A stretch of DNA of 64,000 bases from Anaerovorax sp. IOR16 (GCF_017168145.1 NZ_JADQTL010000011.1:1-64000); one strand, 5' to 3'. Shown: positions 9,011 to 17,452, numbered from the stretch's first letter. Numbers and translations are program-made. The notes: generated from the sequence alone by a model not told the origin.

Positions 9011-10072
9011 ATGAAAAACAGTAAGGCGTATTTCAGAGGGTGTTTGCTTGGAGGTGCGATTGGAGATGCCTATGGATATCCGGTTGAATTTTTGAAATTA
9101 GGGGAAATTCGAGAAGAATATGGGATGAACGGAATTACAGAGCTTGTGTGCAATGAAGAATCAAAAAAGGCTTTATTCTCAGATGATACACAGTTAACGA
9201 CTTTTACCGTAGATGGGCTACTTTGGGCAGATTCACGAGCAAAAAATAAAGGCATTTATGCATATACTTCTTGTATCTTTTATGCCTATCAAAAATGGCT
9301 TTATACACAGACTGGAAGCTTTGCAGACGAAAAATATAAATTTTTACTGGAAGGGGAGGTTCTTAACTGGGAAGATCTCTTTGCAAGAAGAGGACCCGGC
9401 ACAACCAGTTTAGTAACCTTGGCTAATTGCATTAATGGAAAATATGGAACGATAAAAAATAGAATTAATAACAGTAAAGGATCCGGTGCGGTGATGCGTG
9501 CAGCTCCTGTTGGGTTATATTTCTATAATGATTCAAAGACGGCTTTTAAAATAGGTTGTGAAAGTGGTGCCATTACACATGGAAACCCGAGTGGATATTT
9601 GCCTGCAGGGTGTTTAGCATTTATTATTGCAGAAATTATTCAGGGAAAAGAATTGGAACAGTGCGTTTTGGATGTATTTACTGAATTAAGGGAGTACGAG
9701 AATTACGAGGAAACCTATGAAGCATTAAAACAGGCAGTTACACTGGCAAAATCTTCGAAGGATGGAATTGGAAGCAGTGAACTTCGAGAAGCAGAACTTG
9801 CTGATTTGCATTCTTTGGGTAGCGGATGGACGGGAGAAGAAGCCCTTTCTATGGCTGTATATTGTGCATTGAAGCATCCTAATGATCTTAAGAAGGCATT
9901 ATGGCTGGCAGTGAATAATGATGGAAACAGCGATACAATTGGAGCAATCTGCGGAAATATTTTGGGTGCTTATTTGGGAAGTTTAGAAATCCCTTTTTCT
10001 TGGATAGAAAAAGTTGAGCTTTCCGATTTGATGGTTCATGGAGCAGATAAAATGTTGGAAGCTGTTACATAA
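9011..10072 (+). CDS. ADP-ribosylglycohydrolase family protein
   Basis: DraG-like hydrolase of 353 residues that would remove ADP-ribose from a protein or small-molecule acceptor. Metal-binding signatures are visible: GCLLGGAIGDAYG at the N-terminus, FSDDTQLT near residues 55-62 and NDGNSDTIGAICG near 302-314, whose Asp residues bind two Mg2+ ions in the family. ATG 9011 follows AAAGGAAGAG. It stands alone between the envelope cluster and the alcohol dehydrogenase; no ADP-ribosyltransferase gene is seen nearby, so the target is open. Confidence 0.88.
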   Translation: MKNSKAYFRGCLLGGAIGDAYGYPVEFLKLGEIREEYGMNGITELVCNEESKKALFSDDTQLTTFTVDGLLWADSRAKNKGIYAYTSCIFYAYQKWLYTQTGSFADEKYKFLLEGEVLNWEDLFARRGPGTTSLVTLANCINGKYGTIKNRINNSKGSGAVMRAAPVGLYFYNDSKTAFKIGCESGAITHGNPSGYLPAGCLAFIIAEIIQGKELEQCVLDVFTELREYENYEETYEALKQAVTLAKSSKDGIGSSELREAELADLHSLGSGWTGEEALSMAVYCALKHPNDLKKALWLAVNNDGNSDTIGAICGNILGAYLGSLEIPFSWIEKVELSDLMVHGADKMLEAVT

Positions 10073-10139
10073 AAATAATTCCCGGATTATTAAATAAATA
10101 TTATCATAATAAATAAATAATTTAAAAGAATTTAGAAAG

Positions 10140-10182
10140 ACTACCACTTATTACAATATAGTATTAGGAGGTAGTTTTTTTA
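10140..10182 (+). promoter_or_regulatory. hairpin overlapping the alcohol dehydrogenase ribosome-binding site
   Basis: ACTACC at 10141-10146 can pair with GGTAGT at 10170-10175, and the 3' arm contains part of the Shine-Dalgarno AGGAGGTAG; a run of seven T follows directly before the ATG. The fold could act as a weak terminator or mask the ribosome-binding site. Only the pairing is seen; any regulatory role is inference. Confidence 0.35.
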
Positions 10183-11351
10183 TGAGATTTACAATTCCAA
10201 GAGATATTTACTATGGAAGAGGCAGTATTTCTAGTTTGGGTGAGTTAGTAAGCCAAAAAGCCGTTATTGTAACAGGTGGGAAATCAATGCAGAAATACGG
10301 TTTTTTGCAAAAAGCAAAAAATATTTTAGAGGATAAAGGTACAGAAGTATTTGTTTTTGAAGGGGTGGAACCAGACCCAAGTATTGATACCGTAAATCGT
10401 GGAGCCGCATTTATGCGGGAGAATATGCCGGATTTAATTGTGGCGATGGGTGGTGGTTCTGCGATTGATGCAGCAAAGGCAATGTGGATCTTTTATGAAT
10501 ATCCAGAGAAAACGTTTGATGATATAAAAGAACCCTTTACCTTACCTCCACTAAGACAGAAGGCATTGTTTGCAGCAATTCCATCGACTTCCGGAACTGC
10601 AACAGAGGTAACCGCATTTTCTGTTATTACAGATGAAGTAACCGGAATAAAGTATCCGCTTGCAGATTTTAATTTAACTCCGGATGTTGCAATTCTAGAT
10701 GTGGACTTAGCAGAAAAAATGCCTCAGGAATTGATTGCACATACGGGAATGGATGCATTGACACATGCCGTTGAGGCTTATGTTGCAACTGCTGCAACTG
10801 CATTCACGGATCCTTTGGCGCTTCATGCCATTCAACTTATCTTTTTGAATTTGCTCAAGTCTTATGAGGGGGATAAAGAGGCAAAAGAGAGTATGCATAA
10901 TGCGCAATGTTTGGCTGGTATGGCTTTTTCAAATGCCCTATTAGGGATTACGCATAGTATGGCTCATAAGACAGGACATATTTTTCATATTCCACATGGC
11001 CTTGCTAATGCAATCTATATGCCATATGTCATTTCTTATAATGCGAAAAATGAAAATGCACGTTATAAATATGCGCAGATTGCAAAAGCAATTGGTATTG
11101 AAGAAGAGAATGAAGATATTTTGGTGAATAAGCTTATTGAACTTATTTTAGATTTAGGGAACGCAATGCATCTACCAAGCACATTAAAAGAATATGGTAT
11201 CAGTGAAGCGGAATTTCAGGAAAAGGTTGATGCTATTTCAGAAAATGCTGCGAAAGATCCATGTACGTTCTCGAATCCAAGAAAAACGGAGAAAGAGGAC
11301 ATTAAAGCATTGTTTCAGTGTATTTATGAAGGTAAGGCTGTTAAATTCTAA
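10182..11351 (+). CDS. iron-containing alcohol dehydrogenase
   Basis: NAD(P)-dependent, Fe2+-dependent alcohol dehydrogenase (group III) of 389 residues. N-terminal nucleotide-binding half with GGGSAIDAAK near residue 90 and TSGTATEVT near 139; C-terminal metal-binding half with GMDALTHAVEAY and the His-rich THSMAHKTGHIFHIPHG near 257-275. It would reduce aldehydes or oxidise primary alcohols in fermentation. Exact substrate (ethanol, butanol, 1,3-propanediol or other) cannot be given. ATG 10182 follows a strong AGGAGG. Confidence 0.9.
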   Translation: MRFTIPRDIYYGRGSISSLGELVSQKAVIVTGGKSMQKYGFLQKAKNILEDKGTEVFVFEGVEPDPSIDTVNRGAAFMRENMPDLIVAMGGGSAIDAAKAMWIFYEYPEKTFDDIKEPFTLPPLRQKALFAAIPSTSGTATEVTAFSVITDEVTGIKYPLADFNLTPDVAILDVDLAEKMPQELIAHTGMDALTHAVEAYVATAATAFTDPLALHAIQLIFLNLLKSYEGDKEAKESMHNAQCLAGMAFSNALLGITHSMAHKTGHIFHIPHGLANAIYMPYVISYNAKNENARYKYAQIAKAIGIEEENEDILVNKLIELILDLGNAMHLPSTLKEYGISEAEFQEKVDAISENAAKDPCTFSNPRKTEKEDIKALFQCIYEGKAVKF

Positions 11352-11370
11352 AGTGAATTTGGTTCTCCTG

Positions 11371-11400
11371 TTGAAAAGCAGTTTGACAAACTGGTATAAT
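11371..11400 (+). promoter_or_regulatory. ahcY promoter with palindromic operator in the spacer
   Basis: A -35-like TTGAAA (11371-11376), an 18-base spacer and TATAAT (11395-11400). The spacer holds a perfect inverted repeat CAGTTTGACAAACTG (11379-11393). A dimeric regulator bound there would cover both promoter elements, which suggests repression. The regulator is not known. Confidence 0.55.
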
Positions 11401-11485
11401 ATAGACAAACGCTCATTATAGAAAAATCGTACATTCGATTATCAAAGAGATGTTAATTGCTTTTATATGTTAGGAGATTTATTTT

Positions 11486-12736
11486 ATGAAACAAAATGAA
11501 ATTAGAGATATCAACTTAGCCCCATTAGGACGTCAAAAAATTGAATGGGTTCGAAACAATATGCCTCTTTTAAACGGACTTGAAGAACAGTTTAAAAAGG
11601 AAAAACCTTTTGCCGGAGTTAAAATTTCTTTGTCGGTTCATTTGGAAGCAAAGACAGCTTATCTTTGTGAAGTACTTGCAGCTGGTGGAGCGGAAATGTC
11701 TGTGACCGGAAGTAACGTGCTATCTACGCAAGATGATATCGCTGCTGCTTTAGCAGTGACTGGCATGAAGGTTTACGCTTATCATGGCGCTACTGCCGAG
11801 GAATATAACCGTCATATTGAAATGGCGTTAGAGCATGGACCCAATATCGTCATTGATGATGGAAGTGATTTGATTAATATGCTTCATAATAAAAGAACTG
11901 ATTTATTAAAAGATGTTTGGGGTGGTTGTGAAGAAACGACTACCGGCGTTATTCGACTAAAGGCAATGGAAAACGATGGTGCATTAAAAGTACCTATGGT
12001 TGCAGTAAATGATGCGAAATGTAAGCATATGTTTGATAACCGCTATGGAACGGGACAATCTGTATGGGATAGCATTATGCGAAATACTAATTTAATCGTT
12101 GCAGGAAAAGAAGTTGTGGTTGGTGGTTACGGATGGTGTTCAAAGGGAATTGCAATGCGGGCAAAGGCTTTGGGCGCAAGAGTTATCGTTACTGAAGTTG
12201 ATGCAGTTTCTGCTGTGGAAGCAGTTATGGATGGTTATGAAGTAATGACAATGGAACAGGCGGCACCGCGCGGCGATGTTTTTGTGTCGGCTACGGGATG
12301 TAATCAAGTTATTACGGTAGCGCATATGCTTACTATGAAAGATCGTGCTATTTTGGCAAATGCAGGTCATTTTAATGTGGAAATTGATATGGATGACCTG
12401 GAAAAAAATGCCGTTGAAAAGAAAGAAACACGTCCAAATATTATGGGTTATAAATTAGAGAATGGAAAATGGGTCAATGTGATTGCGGAAGGCCGTTTGG
12501 TAAATATCGCGGCAGCGGATGGGCATCCTGCTGAAATTATGGACATGAGCTTTGCAGTTCAATGTTTAAGTGCGATGTATATTTTACAAAATCGAGGAAA
12601 ATTGGAAAATAAGGTTATCGATGTGTCTGCAGAGATTGATAACTTGGTGGCACAGCGTAAATTAGATGCATGGGGCATTCAAATTGATAATCTAACGCCA
12701 GAGCAAAAAAAATATTTAACAAGCTGGAATTTATAA
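11486..12736 (+). CDS. ahcY: adenosylhomocysteinase
   Basis: Splits S-adenosylhomocysteine to adenosine and homocysteine, removing the product inhibitor of methyltransferases. The 416-residue chain begins with the substrate domain (SLSVHLEAKTAYL near residue 51, SNVLSTQDD near 76) and contains the NAD-binding GGYGWCSKG near residue 213. It lacks the roughly 40-residue insertion of some bacterial forms, so it is of the shorter type. ATG 11486 follows TTAGGAG. Monocistronic, with its own promoter and a strong terminator; no SAM or SAH riboswitch is seen in the leader. Confidence 0.95.
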   Translation: MKQNEIRDINLAPLGRQKIEWVRNNMPLLNGLEEQFKKEKPFAGVKISLSVHLEAKTAYLCEVLAAGGAEMSVTGSNVLSTQDDIAAALAVTGMKVYAYHGATAEEYNRHIEMALEHGPNIVIDDGSDLINMLHNKRTDLLKDVWGGCEETTTGVIRLKAMENDGALKVPMVAVNDAKCKHMFDNRYGTGQSVWDSIMRNTNLIVAGKEVVVGGYGWCSKGIAMRAKALGARVIVTEVDAVSAVEAVMDGYEVMTMEQAAPRGDVFVSATGCNQVITVAHMLTMKDRAILANAGHFNVEIDMDDLEKNAVEKKETRPNIMGYKLENGKWVNVIAEGRLVNIAAADGHPAEIMDMSFAVQCLSAMYILQNRGKLENKVIDVSAEIDNLVAQRKLDAWGIQIDNLTPEQKKYLTSWNL

Positions 12737-12765
12737 TAAATTGATCAAAGTACCAAAAAAGGAAG

Positions 12766-12796
12766 TAGGGCATTGCGTTTCGCAATGCCCTTTTTT
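12766..12796 (+). terminator. ahcY terminator
   Basis: GGGCATTGCG, loop TTTCG, CAATGCCC, then TTTTTTT, about 30 bases after the ahcY stop. The remaining stretch to 13014 holds only AT-rich DNA and a weak ACCAGT/ACTGGT inverted repeat; I see no gene in it. Confidence 0.9.
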
Positions 12797-13014
12797 TGCA
12801 AATTACCTGATACGCGATGTAAGACTATCTTGTATAGCAATTGCAGAAAATGATAACCAGTAACAAGAAGAAAAATAACAAACTGGTATCAATACCTTCT
12901 CCATGTAGGAGACCACATCCGTCTGACATTATTAATCACCTGCTTTTTTTAATATTTTATATGTGTGTAGTATAAGGTATTCGCAGGGAGGTAAATGTGT
13001 GACTTAAAATAAAA

Positions 13015-13041
13015 AAAGGTTTTATGAAAAATAAAACCTTT
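13015..13041 (-). repeat. IS copy 1 left flanking duplicate = gltX terminator hairpin
   Basis: 27-base sequence beginning AAAGGTTTTATG and ending ATAAAACCTTT, an inverted repeat. The identical 27 bases occur at 14630-14656 on the other side of the IS. On the minus strand this copy is followed by a T-rich tract (13008-13014), so it keeps full terminator form and will now stop the IS transcript. Confidence 0.9.
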
Positions 13042-14629
13042 CAGACTGTAGACAAAATACCTTGCTAAATTTATATTCTTATAATTTCTGCAAGGTATTT
13101 TCTATTTTTTCTATAAAGCTTTTAAAAAAAGAAAAAATAAAAGGATATCTCTATGCCATTTGATTCCTTCTTTCAGATTTATGAATCCATGTTGCTAGTT
13201 TTTTTAGATTCATGGACGCAAAAAGAAGATTCAGTTCCATTTCTATCTTCTGAATCCCTCGATATTGTGTATAACGCATATTATGTTTTTCTTTTGCATC
13301 GGCAAAGACTCGCTCAATGGTTTGACTCCGTAGTTTGTAAAGATCTCGATACTTTGGAGTATGACGAATGTCCTCACATTGCTCTATGTAGTTTTCCCAT
13401 ATATGACGTGTGACTACTTTTACATGGTCTTTACTTGCTGTGCATTCTGATAAGGAAGGGCAACTCTTGCAAATTTCTCCTTTACTCTTATATTCCCGAT
13501 ACCCTTCTCTATTTGTTGTAGTATAGTTTAACACTTGGTTTTCTGGGCATACAAAGCAATCATAGTATTCATCATAAGCATATTCGTGTTTTTTAAAATA
13601 ACCATTTTTTGTCATAGGTCGTTTGTATGGTAGGATAGGAATTCGTTTATCTTTGAGTATTTCTCTAGCAATTGCAGGTGTTTTATATCCGGAATCCATT
13701 ACAATATTTTTTACACCTTTATATCTTTTTACTTTTTCATAAATCTTTGGGAATGCAACTGAGTCATGTACATTTCCTGGATTTGTATGAAAAGCAAGTA
13801 TGTAATTGTTTCGATCGCAAGCTACATTTGCAGCATAAGCAAATACTACCTTATGCTTTCCTTTATGAAATACACCGCAATCCGGATCTACGGTACTTTT
13901 CTTGATTACTTTTGTCTTTTCTTTGGCTTCCGTTTTTTTTTACAAGCTTGTTTTCCTCGTTCAATGCGATCTTCGTTAATTTCTTTCATTAGTTCTTTTT
14001 CATAGTATTTAACGGATTCCAAAACGGTTTCTTTTTCACTGTTATGGTTATTTGCACTTGCTTTAATATGTGTACCGTCAATGAAAATGCTTTCTGAATT
14101 AATGAATTCATATTCCATAATTTCAGCAATGACTCTTTGAAAGATTTGTTCGAATAAGTCAGTATTTTGAAACCGACGAGAGTAGTTTTTACCAAAGGTA
14201 GAAAAGTGAGGAATTTCTTCCTCTAAACTATAACCAAGATACCATCGATAAGCTACATTCGTTTGAATTTCTTTAATGGTCTGCCTCATGGATCGAATAC
14301 CAAAGGTATATTGAATGAGGGTAATTTTAATTAAGACGACAGGGTCGATGCTTTCTTTTCCCACATCAGAATACAAATCTTTTACAAGGTCATAAATGAA
14401 AGAGAGATTAATCGCAGTATCTATCTTACGAATAATATGATCTTGTGGAACAAGAGAATTCAAGGTTACCATTTGAAATTGATCACGACCTAATAAATCT
14501 TTCTTACCCATCATAAAGCAAATACCTCCATGTATTTATACATATATTTTACCATAAATACAATAAAATGTATTACATTATGTAAAAAAAACTGTAGGCA
14601 AAGATAGAGATATCCTTGTCTACAGTCTG
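13042..14629 (-). mobile_element. IS1182-like insertion sequence, copy 1 (1,588 bp)
   Basis: Ends are CAGACTGTAGACAA at both termini as inverted repeats (14 matching bases at 13042-13055 and, reversed, 14616-14629). It carries one transposase gene in two frames and is flanked by a 27-bp direct duplicate of a terminator hairpin. A subterminal 12-bp inverted repeat (AAAATACCTTGC at about 13053-13064 and its complement near 13090-13101) lies behind the transposase. A second copy of the same length lies at 38950-40537 in the same orientation, differing at only about half a dozen bases by eye, so transposition was recent. Confidence 0.92.
13151..14514 (-). CDS. IS1182-family transposase in two frames (-1 frameshift), copy 1
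   Basis: Catalyses cut and join of the element. The first frame (14514 to 13906, 202 residues) has the DUF772-type N-terminal domain and the first catalytic Asp (FIDGTHIKAS). It ends shortly after AAA AAA AAA C (A9 on the minus strand, 13941-13933). A -1 step at this run leads into an open frame that continues TEAKEKTKV...DPDCG and on to MDSGYKTPA (second Asp) and TIERVFADAKEKH (catalytic Glu), ending at 13151. The fused product would be about 454 residues, the expected size. Copy 2 has the same A9 and frame structure, so this is probably programmed slippage and not decay. The start ATG follows GGAGG. Confidence 0.88.
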
Positions 14630-14656
14630 AAAGGTTTTATGAAAAATAAAACCTTT
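14630..14656 (-). repeat. IS copy 1 right flanking duplicate of the terminator hairpin
   Basis: Same 27 bases as 13015-13041. On the minus strand, coming from gltX, the hairpin is now followed by only TTT and then the IS end, so its terminator strength for gltX is probably reduced. Confidence 0.9.
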
Positions 14657-14695
14657 TTTTTCGATAAATTTTTATATTAATTTAAATTTTAGTTT

Positions 14696-16345
14696 TTAAC
14701 CAATATCTTGGAAGGCTTGTGCAATACGACCACGAACCTGCTGCAATCCCATGATCTGTTGGATTTCCCATAGATCGGGAGAATTTGTACGTCCTGTAAT
14801 TGCCAAGCGAATTACATTGCTCACATGACCAACATGTCCTTTATATTGATCTGGATTTTTCTTGAAGTCTTTTGGTTTCACTGCATAGCCTAAATCTGCT
14901 GTGATGGTTCGAATTTTTTCAAACCATGCTTCTTGATTGTCCGCTTCATCATACACCTGGATATATCGATTTAAAATTTCTTTTGTATCTTTTAAGGAGA
15001 CTTCTTTTGGATAATCGTCTTCAACCATAAAATGGTCATCAAAGAAATAACTGATAAAGTGGAAGATCTGACGGCAATAGATTAAATCTTTACGTGGCTT
15101 ATTGCCTCCTCTGTCTATCGAAAGAATTCGAAGCATTTGCTCTTCTTTTCCAGCCATTAATTCTGCAAGACCCGGTTGATATACCTTAGCCCATTGCAGT
15201 AAGAAGAAGAAGATTTCTTCTGCACTTAATTTTGCCAGTACTTCTTTGCTTATGTCATTCAACTTATCTAAATCAAAAAGTGTTCCGGAGTTACTCATTT
15301 TATCAGTAGTAAATTCGAATTCATCAATGGACGCAGTTGGGTTTGCAAGTCGGAACTCTTCAAAATTTGAGTTTAATATCGTAAGCAGATATTCACGTAC
15401 AGCATAAGGATGATAACCTTCTTGTTTGTAATATTCTAAGGATAATTCAGGGTCTTTTCTCTTAGAAAGTTTTCTCTTTGTTTCCCCATCCATTTTCATA
15501 AGAACTGTGGAATGACAGTAGGTTGGTAAAGGCCATTCTAAGGCATGAAACAGAGCTACATGAATTGGGAGTGATGAGAGCCATTCTTCACCGCGAATAA
15601 CGTGTGTCGTTCGCATTAGATGATCATCAACCACATGTGCAAAATGGTAAGTCGGAATTCCTGTCTTTTTCAAAATTACAACATCCTGATCGTTTTCCGG
15701 CATCGTTAATTCACCGCGAATACCGTCAATTACGGTAAAGTGATTTTCCAAGCTTCCATTGGAACGGAAACGAATCACGTATGGCTGACCGGAAGAGATT
15801 CGCTCAACAACTTCTTCGAAGGTAAGGTCTCTATGGTTTGCCCATGTTCCGTAGATTCCGGGATTTAATTTTTTACTTTCTTGCTCATTTCTTATTTCTG
15901 CAATTTCTTCTTCTGTTAGAAAACAAGGGTATGCCATGCCTTTGGAAACGAGATGTTTTGCAAAGCATTGATAAATATCTCCTCGTTTGCTTTGATAATA
16001 TGGGCCATAATTTCCAGTTTCGCCTTCAATGGTAGCTCCTTCGTCAAAATGAACACCAAAGTGATGCAGTGCATTGATCAGCATAGGGACAGCGCCTTGT
16101 ACTTCACGTTTATCATCGGTATCTTCGATACGAAGAAAAAATACACCATTACTTTGATGTGCCAAACGTTCGTCTGCAAAGGCTCCATATAGATTTCCAA
16201 GATGAATGAAACCGGTTGGGCTTGGACCAAGTCTGGTCACTTTTGCACCTTCCGGTAAATTTCTTGGAGGATAAATCGCCTCGTAATCTTCCGGTGTTTT
16301 TTTAATTTGAGGAAATAGTAAGTTAGCTAATTTGTTATAATCCAT
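14696..16345 (-). CDS. gltX: glutamyl-tRNA synthetase
   Basis: Charges tRNA-Glu with glutamate. Class I synthetase of 549 residues with HLGN in place of HIGH near residue 47 (GPSPTGFIHLGNLYGA) and KLSKRKDPE near residue 288 as the KMSKS loop. A GluRS rather than GlnRS by the GPSPTG and FLRIEDTD motifs. In Clostridia such an enzyme often also charges tRNA-Gln for GatCAB; that cannot be decided here. The 3' end runs towards an intrinsic terminator that has been split by an insertion sequence. The upstream stretch 16346-16652 is AT-rich and I see no T-box or other leader in it. Confidence 0.95.
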   Translation of the reverse strand: MDYNKLANLLFPQIKKTPEDYEAIYPPRNLPEGAKVTRLGPSPTGFIHLGNLYGAFADERLAHQSNGVFFLRIEDTDDKREVQGAVPMLINALHHFGVHFDEGATIEGETGNYGPYYQSKRGDIYQCFAKHLVSKGMAYPCFLTEEEIAEIRNEQESKKLNPGIYGTWANHRDLTFEEVVERISSGQPYVIRFRSNGSLENHFTVIDGIRGELTMPENDQDVVILKKTGIPTYHFAHVVDDHLMRTTHVIRGEEWLSSLPIHVALFHALEWPLPTYCHSTVLMKMDGETKRKLSKRKDPELSLEYYKQEGYHPYAVREYLLTILNSNFEEFRLANPTASIDEFEFTTDKMSNSGTLFDLDKLNDISKEVLAKLSAEEIFFFLLQWAKVYQPGLAELMAGKEEQMLRILSIDRGGNKPRKDLIYCRQIFHFISYFFDDHFMVEDDYPKEVSLKDTKEILNRYIQVYDEADNQEAWFEKIRTITADLGYAVKPKDFKKNPDQYKGHVGHVSNVIRLAITGRTNSPDLWEIQQIMGLQQVRGRIAQAFQDIG

Positions 16346-16652
16346 TTTTTCACTCCATTCTATATTTTAAATCTGCTTGCAAATAAGTCACATAAATAGA
16401 CATTTTTTATGATGGATAATGTCACTTTGTAATTTTAAGAAAACAAAAAATATACTTTAAAACGTAAAGAGAGATTCATTTCTTTAATTTTAATATAAAT
16501 TTTGGACATACCATTCTTATTATATACTGAGCGTATTCGTGTTTCAACAAAAAACGAATTATGTAGAAATAGTATTGCGTTTAATTTAATGATACGCAAA
16601 TAAGAAAAAACTTTTTGGGTAGAATAGGAGAGAGTTGGAAAGGAAGGGAAAA

Positions 16653-16919
16653 ATGAAGGCACAAAAACTAGCAAAAGGGCTGCGCATCATTGCTCAGTTT
16701 GAAACGCCATCGTGGATCACAAAATATTTTGCTTTCAAAGCAGCAGAAGCATTGGAAAAGCAAGCAATAGAAATTGAAGAAATCAAAGAAAGTATACAGC
16801 CTGTTCGATGTGGAGAATGCAAAAGAAGACCTGTCTGTATTTTATGGGACATACGATGTCAAAAAAATGGGTTCATGAATTATCATGATTTTTGTAGTAA
16901 AGGAATTCGAGAACGCTAA
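16653..16919 (+). CDS. small Cys4 (putative zinc-binding) protein
   Basis: 88-residue protein, unknown function. ATG 16653 follows GGAAGGG and is preferred to the TTG at 16635. The C-terminal third has RCGECKRRPVC, a spacer, and FCSKGIRER; this CxxC-C-C pattern ending in FCSxGxR is common in small phage-encoded proteins, so the gene may be a phage relic. The N-terminal half is a basic/amphipathic helix. A good terminator follows. Confidence 0.6.
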   Translation: MKAQKLAKGLRIIAQFETPSWITKYFAFKAAEALEKQAIEIEEIKESIQPVRCGECKRRPVCILWDIRCQKNGFMNYHDFCSKGIRER

Positions 16920-16945
16920 ATTAAATTTTTATGTAATTTATTTCG

Positions 16946-16970
16946 CCTCAGTTGAGGCGTTTTTTTATAT
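16946..16970 (+). terminator. intrinsic terminator
   Basis: CGCCTCA GTTG? short loop TGAGGCG followed by TTTTTTTA, about 28 bases after the small Cys4 gene; stem CGCCTCA/TGAGGCG. Confidence 0.85.
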
Positions 16971-16999
16971 TATAGGAAATCCTGTTCCCTTTTTTATTA

Positions 17000-17024
17000 G
17001 AAACGCCTGCCTTTCGGCAGGCGT
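17000..17024 (-). terminator. terminator of the CRCC-repeat miniprotein gene
   Basis: Perfect stem ACGCCTGCC / GGCAGGCGT with tetraloop GAAA on the minus strand, followed by TTTCTAATAAAAAAG; lies just behind the stop at 17033. Partly usable from the plus strand as well. Confidence 0.75.
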
Positions 17025-17032
17025 GTATTTAT

Positions 17033-17185
17033 TTAATCTTCACATCTACGGCAACAGCATCTGCAGCAGCTACAACAGCATCTACAGCAGCATCTACAGC
17101 AGCATCTACAGCAACATCTGCAACAGCATCTACAACCGCATCTGCAGCAACGAGTGTAGCAACACCAGTAACGAGAGCAACACAT
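17033..17185 (-). CDS. CRCC-repeat cysteine-rich miniprotein
   Basis: 50 residues, of which more than half are Cys. ATG 17185 follows GGGAGGTG at good distance; the longer frame to 17230 is less likely. Starts MCCSRYWCC and continues as tandem CRCC units encoded by a 12-base DNA repeat, ending RRCED. No signal peptide. A CATATTATA box (minus strand, 17222-17214) about 30 bases upstream matches the CATANNNTA -10 element of mother-cell sporulation sigma factors, so a coat protein role is possible. A related gene is at 38213-38410. No known family recognised; alternatives are a metal-binding or heavily disulphide-linked structural peptide. Confidence 0.65.
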   Translation of the reverse strand: MCCSRYWCCYTRCCRCGCRCCCRCCCRCCCRCCCRCCCSCCRCCCRRCED

Positions 17186-17340
17186 AATCGCACCTCCCTT
17201 CGCTGGGTTTATATATAATATGTAAAACAAATAAAAAAAGTGAATTTTCTTTCACATTCATAAATTCATTGTAATATATTATAATAATCTAAATCTTTTT
17301 GCATTCGAGTTCATTCTTTAAAAAGAAAGAAAAATTTAAA

Positions 17341-17431
17341 GCGAAACTGATCAGGGGATGAACGATAAGTTTTTACTCCGGGCTGCGAAAAAGAGCGGCA
17401 GCAGATGAAATGCATCTGTGGGACAGTAAAA
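17341..17431 (+). promoter_or_regulatory. NiCo riboswitch
   Basis: The leader of the cation transporter contains the blocks I recall as typical for the Ni2+/Co2+ (czcD-type) riboswitch: AAACTGATCAGG, CCGGGCTGCGAAA..GCGGCAGCAGATGA, and CATCTGTGGGACAGTA, in this order and spacing. The last stem overlaps a terminator (next entry). Metal binding would favour antitermination and raise exporter expression. Identification is by motif recall, not covariance search. Confidence 0.8.
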
Positions 17432-17452
17432 TGTTCCATAGATTTTTTTTTA
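17420..17452 (+). terminator. terminator of the NiCo riboswitch expression platform
   Basis: GGGACA (17420-17425) pairs with TGTTCC downstream around a GTAAAA loop; ATAGATTTTTTTTT follows. The 5' arm belongs to the conserved end of the aptamer, so ligand binding and terminator compete. Confidence 0.7.

Noticed and set aside
11382-11400. TTGACA (11383) and TATAAT (11395) upstream of ahcY as a promoter pair
   Set aside because: Spacing is only 6 bases; TTGACA is part of the palindrome. The TTGAAA at 11371 gives a valid 18-base spacer.
12797-13014. Possible small RNA or gene between ahcY terminator and IS copy 1
   Set aside because: Only a weak ACCAGT/ACTGGT inverted repeat; no promoter-terminator pair or frame with a ribosome site.
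13151-14514. Transposase of copy 1 as a decayed pseudogene
   Set aside because: Copy 2 has the same frame break at the same A9 run and both frames are otherwise intact, which fits programmed slippage.
16435-16674. Minus-strand 79-codon frame upstream of gltX
   Set aside because: AT-rich, no ribosome-binding site, overlaps the start of the plus-strand Cys4 gene, no protein-like composition.
17033-17170. CRISPR-like short tandem repeats in the CRCC gene
   Set aside because: The 12-bp units are contiguous without spacers and keep one reading frame with start site and terminator; no cas genes.
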